A DNA stretch of 64,000 nt from assembly GCF_900215325.1 (NCBI RefSeq), contig NZ_OCMS01000005.1:1-64000 (forward strand), read 5' to 3'. Position 1 is the stretch's first letter. The number at the start of each line of letters is the position of its first letter. The stretch comes from Fibrobacter sp. UWB16 (GTDB lineage Bacteria; Fibrobacterota; Fibrobacteria; Fibrobacterales; Fibrobacteraceae). A program made the translations under genes and the position numbers. Below, in pieces: positions 23,283 to 32,065 of the stretch. The notes under the pieces were generated by a model. It was given only the letters and a program-made list of their open reading frames with translations. It was not told the origin of the DNA and ran no database searches.

Positions 23283-24770
23283 ATGGAATTCAAGCGCTTT
23301 GAAGCTCTGATCGAGATGTTTCCGCAGGTGCAAATTTTCAGCACTGAGGGCGAAGATCTTGACCGAGTCATTACTCATTTCTTAAATCAACGTGAAAATG
23401 TCTCCACGATGTCGGAGGCGATGCAACGTAAAATCCAGCAGGCGTTGGCCCCGTTCTTCCAGCAGCGTTTTATTAGCTTGCACGATGCGGAAGCTCCGCT
23501 GGTGCGCAACCTGCTTCTGGACAAAAAGTTCTTTTTGCAGACGGACCGCTACATTGATGATATGGCGTGGCCGCTGACTGATCCGGATAAGCTTGGCGAA
23601 GCTTTGAACATTGCAGACCTTGCCGAAGGAATTCTTGACCGCAAACTGCTGAGCCTCTCAAACGGCGAACTGCGCCGAGTACTCTTGGCCCGCATGTGGA
23701 TGGAAAAGCCGGAATGGGTTTATTTTAATGACTTGTTTGGCGGACTTGATCCGGAGTACCGTGCGCATTTGGCGGGCTGTGTGGCTGACCTCGCAAAACG
23801 TCCAGGATTGAAAGTCGTGGTGCGCCTTGCTCGCGAAGATGAGCTGCTCCCGGAAATTCCGGCGTTTGTTTATGCGGACAAGACGTTCACGCAGTATGCT
23901 GGAGAACTCCCGAAAGCTGCTGCAACTCCGAAGTTCAAAAAAGCTGAACTCAAGGATTACGAGATTGTGGATCTTCGTGGTGCGAAGGGAGATTCCCGTT
24001 GGAGTTTATCCCGGACTCCGTTCCAGGACGGGAATGACAATAGTGGTGTCATCCTGAGCGATGCACCGCAAGGTGCGCAGTCGAAGGATCCAGTGAATTC
24101 TAGTGCCGAGATTCTTTTTGATCTTAAGCACGTGAATGTTCGCTTTGGCGATACGGATGTGCTGAAGAATTTGAACTGGACGGTTCGCAAGGGTGAACAT
24201 TGGGCCGTGATGGGCGAGAACGGTGCTGGCAAGAGCACGCTCCTCGGCATGCTTACCGCTGACCATCCGCAGATTTACAACAACGACATTACGCTCCTAG
24301 GTGAACGTCCGGGGCATGGCCTCAACATTTGGGACCACAAGGCAAAACTCGGATTCTTCTCGCCGGAAATGGCTCTCCAGTACCGCGAAGATTTGAACCT
24401 TCTGGATGTGCTTTGCACAGGATTTACACCGAACCTCTGCCGCGCTGAAAACATCACATGGGAAGAAAAGGCAAAGGCTCGCGAATGGCTTAACTATTTG
24501 GGCTTTGAAGATACATCGATTTCTATCCGTAAGATTTCGCCGATTGACAAGCGCCTGGTGTTGATGGCCCGTGCCGCGATCCGCCCGCCGAAAGTCCTTT
24601 TGCTTGACGAACCGACGCAAGGTCTCAAGGGCGAGTATCGCGAAAAGTTGTTCCACTTGTTGCAACTGCTTTCGACGGAAACGACAATCATCATGGTCAG
24701 CCATTACGAAGAGGAATGGCCTCCTTGCATGACGCACCTCCTTAGAATGCCGAAATTCTCTTTGAATTAG
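23283..24770 (+). CDS. Tandem ABC ATPase (ModF/PhrA-like) with a degenerate first domain
   Basis: The 495-residue protein has two ABC modules and no membrane part. The first keeps a signature-like LSNGELRRVLLARMW and a Walker B-like WVYFNDLFGGLD, but the segment before it (residues 1-110) has no GxxGxGKS loop. The second module is complete: MGENGAGKSTLLG, then VLLLDEPTQGL and MVSHYEEEWP. The arrangement resembles ModF, a molybdate-related ATP-binding protein of unclear role. Between the modules, residues about 229-272 are encoded by joined copies of dispersed repeats A and B. A fluoride channel gene follows after 22 bases. Confidence 0.75.
   Translation: MEFKRFEALIEMFPQVQIFSTEGEDLDRVITHFLNQRENVSTMSEAMQRKIQQALAPFFQQRFISLHDAEAPLVRNLLLDKKFFLQTDRYIDDMAWPLTDPDKLGEALNIADLAEGILDRKLLSLSNGELRRVLLARMWMEKPEWVYFNDLFGGLDPEYRAHLAGCVADLAKRPGLKVVVRLAREDELLPEIPAFVYADKTFTQYAGELPKAAATPKFKKAELKDYEIVDLRGAKGDSRWSLSRTPFQDGNDNSGVILSDAPQGAQSKDPVNSSAEILFDLKHVNVRFGDTDVLKNLNWTVRKGEHWAVMGENGAGKSTLLGMLTADHPQIYNNDITLLGERPGHGLNIWDHKAKLGFFSPEMALQYREDLNLLDVLCTGFTPNLCRAENITWEEKAKAREWLNYLGFEDTSISIRKISPIDKRLVLMARAAIRPPKVLLLDEPTQGLKGEYREKLFHLLQLLSTETTIIMVSHYEEEWPPCMTHLLRMPKFSLN
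23999..24096. repeat. Dispersed repeats A and B fused in frame inside the ModF-like gene
   Basis: TATCCCGGACTCCGTTCCAGGACGGGAATGACA (a decayed family A palindrome) is followed by GTCATCCTGAGCG...GTCGAAGGATCCAGT (family B with a CACCGCAAGGTGC insert). The open frame continues through both. Confidence 0.8.
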
Positions 24771-24792
24771 ACGTACACAAGAAGGTCCCGAA

Positions 24793-25149
24793 ATGAATTT
24801 CTTATTCGTTGCTCTTGGCGGTGCTCTCGGTAGCGTGTTGCGCTACTTCATGTCGCTTGTGATTCCGAAGGTCGCCGGGTTCCCGTGGCCGACCTTTGTC
24901 GCAAACATCTTGGGCTGCCTTTGCATCGGGATTTTCTCGGGACTCTTCCTCAAGTGCGACTCCCTCTCGCCAAACCTCAAACTGTTCTTGGTGACTGGCT
25001 TTTGCGGTGGCTTTACCACGTTCAGCACTTTTGCCAATGAAAACTTGGCGCTTTTGCAAAGCGGAAAATTCGGGATGTTCATAGCTTACGCGCTAGCAAG
25101 CTTTGTACTTGGTGTTGCCGCCTGCGCCTTCGGAATTTATAAATTATAA
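24793..25149 (+). CDS. crcB: Fluoride ion channel CrcB/Fluc
   Basis: The 118-residue membrane protein has four hydrophobic helices. The family motifs are GGALGSVLRY at 9-18, PTFVANILGC near 34, and GFCGGFTTFSTF near 77, where the central Phe and Thr residues line the fluoride path. It works as a dual-topology dimer exporting fluoride. AAGAAGGT lies before the ATG. It directly follows the ModF-like gene and precedes mrp, so the three may share a transcript. No fluoride riboswitch is recognisable in the 22-base gap. Confidence 0.93.
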   Translation: MNFLFVALGGALGSVLRYFMSLVIPKVAGFPWPTFVANILGCLCIGIFSGLFLKCDSLSPNLKLFLVTGFCGGFTTFSTFANENLALLQSGKFGMFIAYALASFVLGVAACAFGIYKL

Positions 25150-25175
25150 GAACTAATAAACCTAATACCTAGCCT

Positions 25176-26303
25176 ATGCAATTGAATGAGCAAAATATTT
25201 TAAGTGCCTTGCGCGCGGTCCAGGACCCGGACTTGCACAAGAATATTGTAGAACTAAACTTTGTTCAAAACCTGAAAATTGAAGGCACGAAGGTTTCCTT
25301 TGATTTGCGCCTCACGACTCCGGCATGCCCGATTCGCGACCGCTTCAAGGACCAGTGCATCGCCATCGTGAAAAGCCTTGGTGCCACCGAAGTCGAAGTG
25401 ACGCTTACTTCTTCGCAGGGTCGCGTGGGCGACGATAATTCAGCTGCCAAGGCTCCGCAGAATTCGCACATTGGCGAAGTGGCGCATGTGGTTGCTGTGG
25501 CTAGTGGCAAGGGCGGTGTCGGTAAATCGACTGTGACGGCGAACCTCGCTATGGCGCTCAGCCTTTCTGGCGCTCGCGTAGGTATTCTCGATGCCGACAT
25601 TTATGGACCGAGTATGGGTCTCATGTTCGGGATAGACAAGGCTCCTGAAGTTTTTGAAGACAATACGATTGCTCCTGTCGAAGCAAAGGGTGGCATCAGC
25701 ATTGTCTCGATGTGCATGTTCGCGGATTCCGACAAGGCGACCATCTGGCGCGGACCGATGGTTTCGCAGATGATCCAGCACTTCATCCACCATGTGCGCT
25801 GGGGCAAGCTCGACTACCTCCTCGTAGACTTTCCTCCTGGAACGGGTGACATCCAGCTTACGCTCACGCAGAACTGCCCGATGGCAGGTGCGGTCGTTGT
25901 GACGACTCCGCAGCAGGTGGCTCTCGCCGACTGCCAGAAGGGTATTGCCATGTTCGATAACGTGGGCGTCCCGGTGATTGGCATTGTTGAGAACATGAGC
26001 TACTTCATTTGTGATGAGTGCGGCAAGCACCACAACATTTTCCCTGCCGGTGGCGGTCAGAAGATTGCCGAAAAGTGGGGCGTACCGCTTATCGGTAAAG
26101 TCCCGATGGAACCAGCCGTTGCCGACTGCGGTGACAGTGGTACTCCGGCCGTGCTCCGCTACCCGAACTCCGAATCGGCGAAGGTCTTTATGGACGCTGC
26201 CGAAAAAATGGTCCGCACGCTTTCTGTGTTTGAATCCGAAGGCGATGGAGTCCTCAAAAACTTCAATTACGATTTTGAACAACTGCCGGTGGAGGAAGTA
26301 TGA
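25176..26303 (+). CDS. mrp: Mrp/NBP35-type P-loop ATPase, iron-sulfur cluster carrier
   Basis: The 375-residue protein starts with a MIP18/DUF59-type domain (1-80, with TPACPIRD). The ParA-like ATPase core follows with the deviant P-loop GKGGVGKST at 111-119, DADIYGPS and DFPPGTGD. A CxxC pair (ICDECG near 285) binds the bridging Fe-S cluster between subunits. It delivers clusters to apoproteins in the cytoplasm. Its stop overlaps the start of a DUF971 gene by four bases (ATGA), an association known in many genomes. Confidence 0.93.
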   Translation: MQLNEQNILSALRAVQDPDLHKNIVELNFVQNLKIEGTKVSFDLRLTTPACPIRDRFKDQCIAIVKSLGATEVEVTLTSSQGRVGDDNSAAKAPQNSHIGEVAHVVAVASGKGGVGKSTVTANLAMALSLSGARVGILDADIYGPSMGLMFGIDKAPEVFEDNTIAPVEAKGGISIVSMCMFADSDKATIWRGPMVSQMIQHFIHHVRWGKLDYLLVDFPPGTGDIQLTLTQNCPMAGAVVVTTPQQVALADCQKGIAMFDNVGVPVIGIVENMSYFICDECGKHHNIFPAGGGQKIAEKWGVPLIGKVPMEPAVADCGDSGTPAVLRYPNSESAKVFMDAAEKMVRTLSVFESEGDGVLKNFNYDFEQLPVEEV

Positions 26304-26596
26304 TCCAGCCAAAGAAAGTATTCAGGACAAAAGAGGGTAAACTCGGCTTTGAATGGAATGACGGCAGCCGAGGCGCCTGTGATGCCCGTACACTCCGCTT
26401 AGCTTGTCCGTGCGCACTTTGTGTGGATGAACATACCGGTGAAAAACTCCTCGATGATTCGACTGTTCCCTTGGATGTAAAACTCGAACATGTTCAGTCC
26501 ATTGGGCGTTATGCCGTGGGTCTTTCTTTTAGCGATGGTCATCGTTCGGGAATTTACCCATATGATAAACTTAAGGAATTGACGAAATCCGCATAA
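26300..26596 (+). CDS. DUF971 protein (partner of Mrp)
   Basis: The 98-residue protein matches the DUF971 fold, also seen as the N-terminal domain of gamma-butyrobetaine hydroxylases: W.DG..G..DA..LRLACPCALC near 25-45, then V..IG.YAV.L.FSDGH..GIYPYD.L at the end. CPCALC gives three close cysteines suited to metal or cluster binding. It is translationally coupled to mrp through ATGA. Its function as a cluster-transfer accessory is inferred from this pairing. Confidence 0.85.
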   Translation: MIQPKKVFRTKEGKLGFEWNDGSRGACDARTLRLACPCALCVDEHTGEKLLDDSTVPLDVKLEHVQSIGRYAVGLSFSDGHRSGIYPYDKLKELTKSA

Positions 26597-26653
26597 TAAA
26601 CCATATTTGAAAGAGTCGAAGACGGTTTGTCCAAGACAAAAGGTGTTGTTTTT

Positions 26654-27502
26654 ATGAGTGATTTTAACGAAGCTCTTTATTTTCGTGACTTGAATAGGTA
26701 TCCTACGCTGACTCCGCAGGAGGAATCGGCGCTGTTGAAAATTATCAAGAACGGTGAAACCGAAGAAATTCGAAAGTCTGCCTTGCAGCGCCTTATCCGT
26801 GGCAACTTGCGATTTGTGGTGAGTGTCGCCCGCAAGTACCAGGGTCGTGGCCTTTCCCTTTTGGACCTTATCAATGAAGGTAACCTCGGTCTTTTCAAGG
26901 CGGCTAAGCGCTTTGACATGGACAAGGATGTGAAGTTCATCAGCTACGCTGTGTGGTGGATCCGTCAGTCCATCCAGAAGGCTTTGTTCGAACAGGTGGG
27001 CGCAGTCCGCATTCCGCCTAACAAGCTTGCCTTGGTGAACCGCTTCAAGCGTGCTTTGATGCAGAATGGCGGTGACTACGACAAGACCATCTCGATGGAA
27101 GAATTTGCTCCTTACGAACGCGATATCGTCGAAGTCATGGAAAAGATTGTCGATATCTCGCTCGATGCTCCGATTGGCGATGATGCCGGTGTCTCTAGTG
27201 CCGATTCTGTGAGTACGCTTATGGACGTGCTCGGCAGCGATGGCAACCAGGACGAGGACATGGAACGCGAAGAGCGCAAGAAGCTCATCCAGGAAACGCT
27301 TTCGTCACTCCCGCAGCGCGAAGAAGAAATCCTCCGCATGTTCTACGGCCTCGATACGGTCGAAGACACGACGCTCAAGGACATCGGCGAAGACTTGAAG
27401 CTCAGCCGTGAACGCGTCCGCCAGATCAAGAACAAGACTTTGCGTCGCTTGCAGAAGAGCAAGGAACACAAAGAAAAACTGGCTGACTTCCTGGAAATCT
27501 AA
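26654..27502 (+). CDS. RNA polymerase sigma factor of the RpoD/SigA family
   Basis: The 282-residue protein has region 1.2 (LYFRDLNRYPTLTPQEE), then region 2 with NLRFVVSVARKYQGRGLSLLDLINEGNLGL and the -10 recognition helix FISYAVWWIRQSIQKAL. Region 3 begins IPPNKLALVNRFKRA; region 4 has LPQREEEILRMFYGL and the HTH LKDIGEDLKLSRERVRQIKNKTLRRL. It lacks region 1.1 and the large non-conserved insert, so it may be the primary factor in short form or a SigA-like stationary-phase factor. An alternative TTG start at 26627 would add nine residues without family support. Confidence 0.88.
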   Translation: MSDFNEALYFRDLNRYPTLTPQEESALLKIIKNGETEEIRKSALQRLIRGNLRFVVSVARKYQGRGLSLLDLINEGNLGLFKAAKRFDMDKDVKFISYAVWWIRQSIQKALFEQVGAVRIPPNKLALVNRFKRALMQNGGDYDKTISMEEFAPYERDIVEVMEKIVDISLDAPIGDDAGVSSADSVSTLMDVLGSDGNQDEDMEREERKKLIQETLSSLPQREEEILRMFYGLDTVEDTTLKDIGEDLKLSRERVRQIKNKTLRRLQKSKEHKEKLADFLEI

Positions 27503-27513
27503 TTGGAACTCTA

Positions 27514-29235
27514 ATGTCGAATCCTTCATCTGCGCCTCGTACTGCCGCGTACCTCTTTTTGATTTTTTTCTTTGGGGCGCTGCTTGCGTATGGCGGATTC
27601 AAGTTTTATAGCAAATACGGACCATCCAAGACGGTCGTAGGGGAAATCCCGTTCGGGCTCGAAGCGGGCACTTCCGTGTTGAATGGCGATGCCCCGAATT
27701 TCAAGGCTGATGTCGAAAGGCTGCCGGTGCAGGCCCAGGCCGAATTCCGCCGTGCGGGTGAACTTTCACGTAGCGGGGCGACCAAGGCCGCTTACGAAAT
27801 TTACGATGCGCTCGTGCTCCTTTACCCGAATGTAGATGCGGCGGTTTGGGGCGAAGTCAATACTTTATTCCACATGGATTCTGTGTCGGAGTCGATGCGT
27901 GACCGTGCTGAACTTTTGATCGGGCGCCTCATGGCGCGTTACCCGAATACGGGCATCAGCTTTTACCTGGACAGCCGCAAGTCGCTCCTTGCTGGGAACT
28001 TGACTGTGGCGGTCGAACTTGCAAAGATGGCGAGTTCACGTGCTCCATCCATTTATGAAATCAGACTTTGGTATGCGGAGCTTCTGCTCAAGAATTCGAA
28101 CATGAAGGAGGCGGCAAATGAATGCCGTGCCGCCATCAGCCTTTCTTCGGGCGACTCGCAGCGTGCATTTGAACTCTTGGCTAAAGTCTACCATGACGAT
28201 GGTATTTTGGACAGTGCTGCGCTCGTGGTCGATTACGCCTTGACGCAGTTCCCGCTTTCTTCGGAATTGATGCTTTTGCGCGGCTACCTTGCTGAATACA
28301 ATGGCAAGTTCGACGTTGCCGAAAAGACGTACCAGCGCATTCTCGCGTTCCGTCCGGATTTCGAAAAGGCCCGCCGAGCAATGGCGACGATTGGCGAAAA
28401 GACTGCTCCTGGCAAGAACGGCCATTATGCGGGTTCGTCTCGTGACCGTGCCCAGGTGGCGTGCGACATCCTTGCACCGCTGGTAGAACGTTATCCTGAA
28501 AACTTGCCGCTCCGCGAAGCTTTGGGAACCGCTTATACCAAGGCCCACATGTTTGATATGGCCCGCCGCGAGTTCAACTACATCCTCAAGAACGACCCGG
28601 ATTACCCGGATATCAAGTCTCGCCTGAATGAACTTGAACAAGTGCGCAAGGCGGCCATCGAGGAATACAACAACGGTCTTACAGCTAACTTGAACCGCGC
28701 CGTGGATAGCCTCCGCGAATCTATGATGCCCGAACAGAAACACGACTTCTCGACGAAATTGGGACATTATCTTGTTCGCTATGGTGCTTCTTCGCAGGAA
28801 TTCTTCAAGAAGTATTCTGCTTCTAATTTTAAACAAGTGAAGCGCTTTGTCTGGCAGGAAACTTTCTACGAAAATCCGTACCATCACACTTACACGGTCG
28901 TCTTTGATTCGTTGAACCGATTCAAGGAAGTCCATGTTGTCGTTTTTGATTCCGCTTCGAATTCGAACCATCTTGGTGTGGCGCCTGAAATCTTTACGCG
29001 CCTCCTCAAGCAGAATTCAAGAATTTCTGGCATCAGCAACAACACTGGTGAAACCGATTGTGGCGATGGCGTTGTCATGGATGCCGCTGTCTGGGAAACC
29101 CGCGATAACTTCGAAATCCTGGCCCGCATCGTCGGAAAGCCCGCCGAAGTGCGCATGGTTCGCCTGGATCGCAATACTTTGCCCCCGTCAGGCATGAAAC
29201 TTTGCGATTATCTGCCACTTCTTATGGAATTTTAG
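27514..29235 (+). CDS. Membrane-anchored TPR protein
   Basis: The 573-residue protein has one hydrophobic segment at 12-33 and then long runs of helical TPR-like repeats: AKAAYEIYDALVLLYPN, YDALTQFPLSSELMLLRGYLAEYNGKFDVAEKTYQRILAFRPD, MFDMARREFNYILKNDPDYPD. The last 150 residues form a separate mixed domain (HHTYTVVFDSLNRFKEVHVV) that I do not recognise. Topology suggests a single N-terminal anchor with the TPR part in the periplasm. It sits 11 bases after the sigma gene and 26 bases before another TPR lipoprotein, so the two may form an envelope assembly module. Confidence 0.75.
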   Translation: MSNPSSAPRTAAYLFLIFFFGALLAYGGFKFYSKYGPSKTVVGEIPFGLEAGTSVLNGDAPNFKADVERLPVQAQAEFRRAGELSRSGATKAAYEIYDALVLLYPNVDAAVWGEVNTLFHMDSVSESMRDRAELLIGRLMARYPNTGISFYLDSRKSLLAGNLTVAVELAKMASSRAPSIYEIRLWYAELLLKNSNMKEAANECRAAISLSSGDSQRAFELLAKVYHDDGILDSAALVVDYALTQFPLSSELMLLRGYLAEYNGKFDVAEKTYQRILAFRPDFEKARRAMATIGEKTAPGKNGHYAGSSRDRAQVACDILAPLVERYPENLPLREALGTAYTKAHMFDMARREFNYILKNDPDYPDIKSRLNELEQVRKAAIEEYNNGLTANLNRAVDSLRESMMPEQKHDFSTKLGHYLVRYGASSQEFFKKYSASNFKQVKRFVWQETFYENPYHHTYTVVFDSLNRFKEVHVVVFDSASNSNHLGVAPEIFTRLLKQNSRISGISNNTGETDCGDGVVMDAAVWETRDNFEILARIVGKPAEVRMVRLDRNTLPPSGMKLCDYLPLLMEF

Positions 29236-29261
29236 CTCGCAATTATCTATTTTGTAGCTAT

Positions 29262-31175
29262 ATGTTCCGTGGTCGTTTTTTAGCTTTAGTTTTGTTCGCT
29301 GCATTATTGGAAGGCTGCACCTGCTGCGCCTACTTGAACCACATGTTCAATGCAGAACGTCTCTATGACGAAGCGACCGAACTCCGTGAGGCCCGCTTGG
29401 ATAGTGTTCCTGACGAAACACAGTCTTATGCAAGCGGTGAAGAAGCCCAGAAATACGAAAAAATCATTGAAAAGGGTTCCCGAGTTTTGGAACGCTTCCC
29501 CAAGAACAAAAAGCGTACCGCGGAAGCCGTTTTCCTCATTGCGGAGTCTTATAGGCACAAGGCTGACTGGCCGAAGGCCATTACCAAGTACGACGAATAC
29601 GAACGCTATTTTGCCGATAACGATTCCATGCGTGCTGTAGAATATCAGCGTGCTTACTGCCTCTACCGCAACCAGGAATTCAATATCAGCCGATTTGCGC
29701 TGGAACCTGTCGTTGCCGACAAGAACCATCCCTATTATTTCCAGGGACTCAACTTGCTTTCGCTCTTGGATGAAAAGTCCGAAGCTCCGGAACAGGCTAT
29801 CGCCGCTCTTGAAGCAGTGCTTGCCGATACAAGCGGAACCCCGTACATGAAGGGCAAGGCTCATTTCCGTTTGGCAGGGCTTTACTACAAGATGGAAAAC
29901 TGGGACAAGGCCCATCAGCATTATAATGCCAAGGAAATCGAGAACCTGAACGATCGCGAACGCCAGACGGCGGGCGAGCAGTCGGCGGAATGCCTTGTGA
30001 ACAAGAAGGAATATCTCAAGGCTGCAGATGAATTTAAGGAACTTTATAAAGTCGAAGCTTACGAAAAACAACGTGCGAATTACCTCGTGCGTATCGGTGA
30101 AATGACTCTCTTGGCGGGGCGCAATGCCGATGCTTTTGTGATTTTCAATAAGGTCAATACTGAGTATCCGAAAACGGTGCATTCTGCCCGGGCTTATTTC
30201 AACATGGGCGATTACGAGCAGACCAAGGTTCTGGATTACGAGCTTGCAATGCTGTATTACGATAGCTGCTATATTGCAAGGTCTATCAGCGAGTATGGCA
30301 AGAAGGCCCGTGAACGCCGCAACGCTTTAAGGCGCCTGGTCTCGATGCGCGATAAAAATGATGAACTTCGCGAGAGTAAGGATTCCATTCCCGACATGAA
30401 GTCTTTCTTCAATAACGAGTTCATGATTGCGGAACTCTTCTTGCTCAAGCTTTCTGAAGCCGATAGCGCTGTTGCAAGACTGACGAATGTGATTGAAAAT
30501 TCTCCTGATACCGCTAACGTAATGCGGGCCGCTTATGCAAGGGCATTCATCTATGATGAATTCTTGCATGATCCGGATACAGCCGAAGAATATTACAAGG
30601 AAATCATCGAGAAGTATCCGAATACGGATTATGCTAAGCAGGCTCAAGCGAACTTGGGCTTGCGTGTGACCATGAAAACGCGTGAAGACGAGGCACGTGA
30701 ACGTTACATGGCTGCCGAAAGCTTGTGGACTGCGGCTTCTGAAATGCCTGTGAGCAAAATGGATTTGGTGGACTCTGCCTATGCTCATGCCTTTGCCGCG
30801 TTTGATAGCGTCTATAAGGAATTTCCGCAGACGCAATCTGGAATTCAGGCGCTTTATATGAAGGCCATTTATTACCAGATGCTCCCGAATATGGATAGCG
30901 CTGTTGTCATTTATCGAGAACTCAGTAGTAAGTATGGACAGACCCAGTGGGGCAAGCGCGCTGTTTATGTGCTGAATACGCGACTCACGACGACTGATGA
31001 TGATATCGCCAGACTTCGCAAGCGCACGGCGCAGAACATTGAAAGCCTCAATAAGAAATCTGCAAAATACTACGAAGAACTGAATGCCAAGCCCGAAGAA
31101 AAGAAGGCTGAGGTTATTAGCAAGGAAGACGAAATCCTCGAAAATACGTACAACAGCATGTACGACTTTGAATAG
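29262..31175 (+). CDS. TPR lipoprotein (638 residues)
   Basis: The start at ATG 29262 places a good lipoprotein signal (LVLFAALLEGC) with the lipid-accepting Cys 17 residues in. Longer frames would add a non-signal extension. The mature part is almost wholly helical repeats of the BamD/YbgF type: GSRVLERFPKNKKRTAEAVFLIAESYRHKADWPKAI, YYKEIIEKYPNTDYAKQAQANLGL, AFDSVYKEFPQTQSGIQALYMKAIYYQM. Such proteins scaffold outer-membrane assembly or cell-division complexes. The adjacent upstream TPR protein and downstream RlpA-like lipoprotein point to the envelope. A Lys/Glu-rich coil ends the protein. Confidence 0.8.
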   Translation: MFRGRFLALVLFAALLEGCTCCAYLNHMFNAERLYDEATELREARLDSVPDETQSYASGEEAQKYEKIIEKGSRVLERFPKNKKRTAEAVFLIAESYRHKADWPKAITKYDEYERYFADNDSMRAVEYQRAYCLYRNQEFNISRFALEPVVADKNHPYYFQGLNLLSLLDEKSEAPEQAIAALEAVLADTSGTPYMKGKAHFRLAGLYYKMENWDKAHQHYNAKEIENLNDRERQTAGEQSAECLVNKKEYLKAADEFKELYKVEAYEKQRANYLVRIGEMTLLAGRNADAFVIFNKVNTEYPKTVHSARAYFNMGDYEQTKVLDYELAMLYYDSCYIARSISEYGKKARERRNALRRLVSMRDKNDELRESKDSIPDMKSFFNNEFMIAELFLLKLSEADSAVARLTNVIENSPDTANVMRAAYARAFIYDEFLHDPDTAEEYYKEIIEKYPNTDYAKQAQANLGLRVTMKTREDEARERYMAAESLWTAASEMPVSKMDLVDSAYAHAFAAFDSVYKEFPQTQSGIQALYMKAIYYQMLPNMDSAVVIYRELSSKYGQTQWGKRAVYVLNTRLTTTDDDIARLRKRTAQNIESLNKKSAKYYEELNAKPEEKKAEVISKEDEILENTYNSMYDFE

Positions 31176-31179
31176 GTTT

Positions 31180-31605
31180 ATGCATTCTCGACTTTTTGTT
31201 GCTGTTCTTCTTTGCGTCTTGGTGGCAATTTCTGGATGTTCCGGTTCCACACACCGCAAGGGTTACACTCGCGTGACGAAATCGTCACGTGTCCAGAAAA
31301 AAGCTGAAATTGGCTATACCTTTACGGGAGATGCAAGTTATTACGGTAAGGGGTTTGATGGCAAAAAGACCGCGAGTGGCGAGATTTTTGACCGCGACGA
31401 CTTTACTTGTGCCCATAGGACGCTCCCGTTTGGCACAAAGCTCAAGGTGACGCGCATAAAGACGGGTGCTTCTGTTGTTGTGCGTGTGAATGACCGCGGG
31501 CCGTATGCCAAGAAGCGTGTGCTCGATTTGAGCGAAGCGGCTGGTAAAAAGCTTGGGCTTGATAAAGCCGGCCATGCACAGGTCAAGGCCGTTGTTGTAG
31601 AATAG
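31180..31605 (+). CDS. rlpA: RlpA-like lipoprotein (septal ring lytic transglycosylase family)
   Basis: The 141-residue product from ATG 31180 has the lipobox CVLVAISGC and a double-psi beta-barrel: GDASYYGKGFDGKKTASGEIFDRDD, then AHRTLPFGTKLKVTR and VRVNDRGPYAKKRVLDLSEAA. The Asp of NDRGP and the preceding conserved residues are those implicated in peptidoglycan cleavage by RlpA. There is no SPOR domain, so this is the short form. It begins five bases after the TPR lipoprotein stop, which supports a shared envelope operon. Confidence 0.85.
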   Translation: MHSRLFVAVLLCVLVAISGCSGSTHRKGYTRVTKSSRVQKKAEIGYTFTGDASYYGKGFDGKKTASGEIFDRDDFTCAHRTLPFGTKLKVTRIKTGASVVVRVNDRGPYAKKRVLDLSEAAGKKLGLDKAGHAQVKAVVVE

Positions 31606-31626
31606 TTGTTGTGAGTGAAAATGCCG

Positions 31627-31672
31627 CGACTTGTCATGCCTGCCTCTGAGCAGGCATCGCCTTTTTTTTACG
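31627..31672. terminator. Family A type palindrome acting as terminator after rlpA
   Basis: TGTCATGCCTGC-CTCTGA-GCAGGCATCGCC followed by a run of eight T (about 31664-31671). A dispersed repeat copy placed where it would terminate the rlpA transcript. Confidence 0.7.
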
Positions 31673-31685
31673 ACTTTGCGCAAAA

Positions 31686-31717
31686 TGTCATCTTATGACA
31701 TGTTGTGATTCTATATT
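31686..31717 (+). promoter_or_regulatory. Promoter with overlapping palindromic operator candidate
   Basis: Perfect palindrome TGTCAT-CTT-ATGACA (31686-31700) covers the place of a -35 box; TATATT follows at 31712-31717. It precedes the 73-residue gene by 38 bases. Confidence 0.5.
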
Positions 31718-31755
31718 AGTGCTCGTAATAACACTAAACACCAAAAGGTGAATAT

Positions 31756-31977
31756 ATGAATCGCAAAGTAGTTAAAGTGAATAAGCATGTAGTCGAAATT
31801 CCGGAACAGTCTCCGTGGGATTCCGGCTTTTCCATTTTCAAACGCCGCATTGGCGAACTGATGCAATTAAGTGGCAACGATGATAGCGTCATCGATGATG
31901 ACGACTTGATTCCGTATTACCGCATGGGTGAAAGTGAAACGTTCGTGCTTTCCGCCCTCGGCTGCTCCGGGTATTAA
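31756..31977 (+). CDS. Uncharacterised 73-residue protein ending in GCSGY
   Basis: A well-formed small gene: AAAGGTGA lies upstream of ATG 31756, a palindrome-bearing promoter lies at 31686, and a GCGGC-AAAC-GCCGC hairpin follows the stop. The product is hydrophilic and acidic in the middle (NDDSVIDDDDLIPYY) and ends FVLSALGCSGY with a single cysteine five residues from the end. There is no signal peptide or membrane helix. The short length, conserved-looking tail and single late cysteine recall modified or signalling peptides, but no modifying enzyme is adjacent. I do not recognise the family. Confidence 0.65.
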   Translation: MNRKVVKVNKHVVEIPEQSPWDSGFSIFKRRIGELMQLSGNDDSVIDDDDLIPYYRMGESETFVLSALGCSGY

Positions 31978-32008
31978 AAACGCGGCAAACGCCGCGCAAA
32001 TATTAGCG

Positions 32009-32056
32009 TCATTCCCGCTGGAGCCTGTCATGCCGGACTTCGTTCCGGCATCGCCT
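32009..32056. repeat. Dispersed palindromic repeat, family A (double)
   Basis: GTCATTCCCGC followed by TGTCATGCCGGACTTCGTTCCGGCATCGCC, lying between the convergent 73-aa gene and prmC. Confidence 0.75.
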
Positions 32057-32065
32057 TACACAGTT

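Noticed and set aside
24771-24792. Fluoride riboswitch before crcB
   Set aside because: The gap to the preceding gene is only 22 bases and no riboswitch core is seen.
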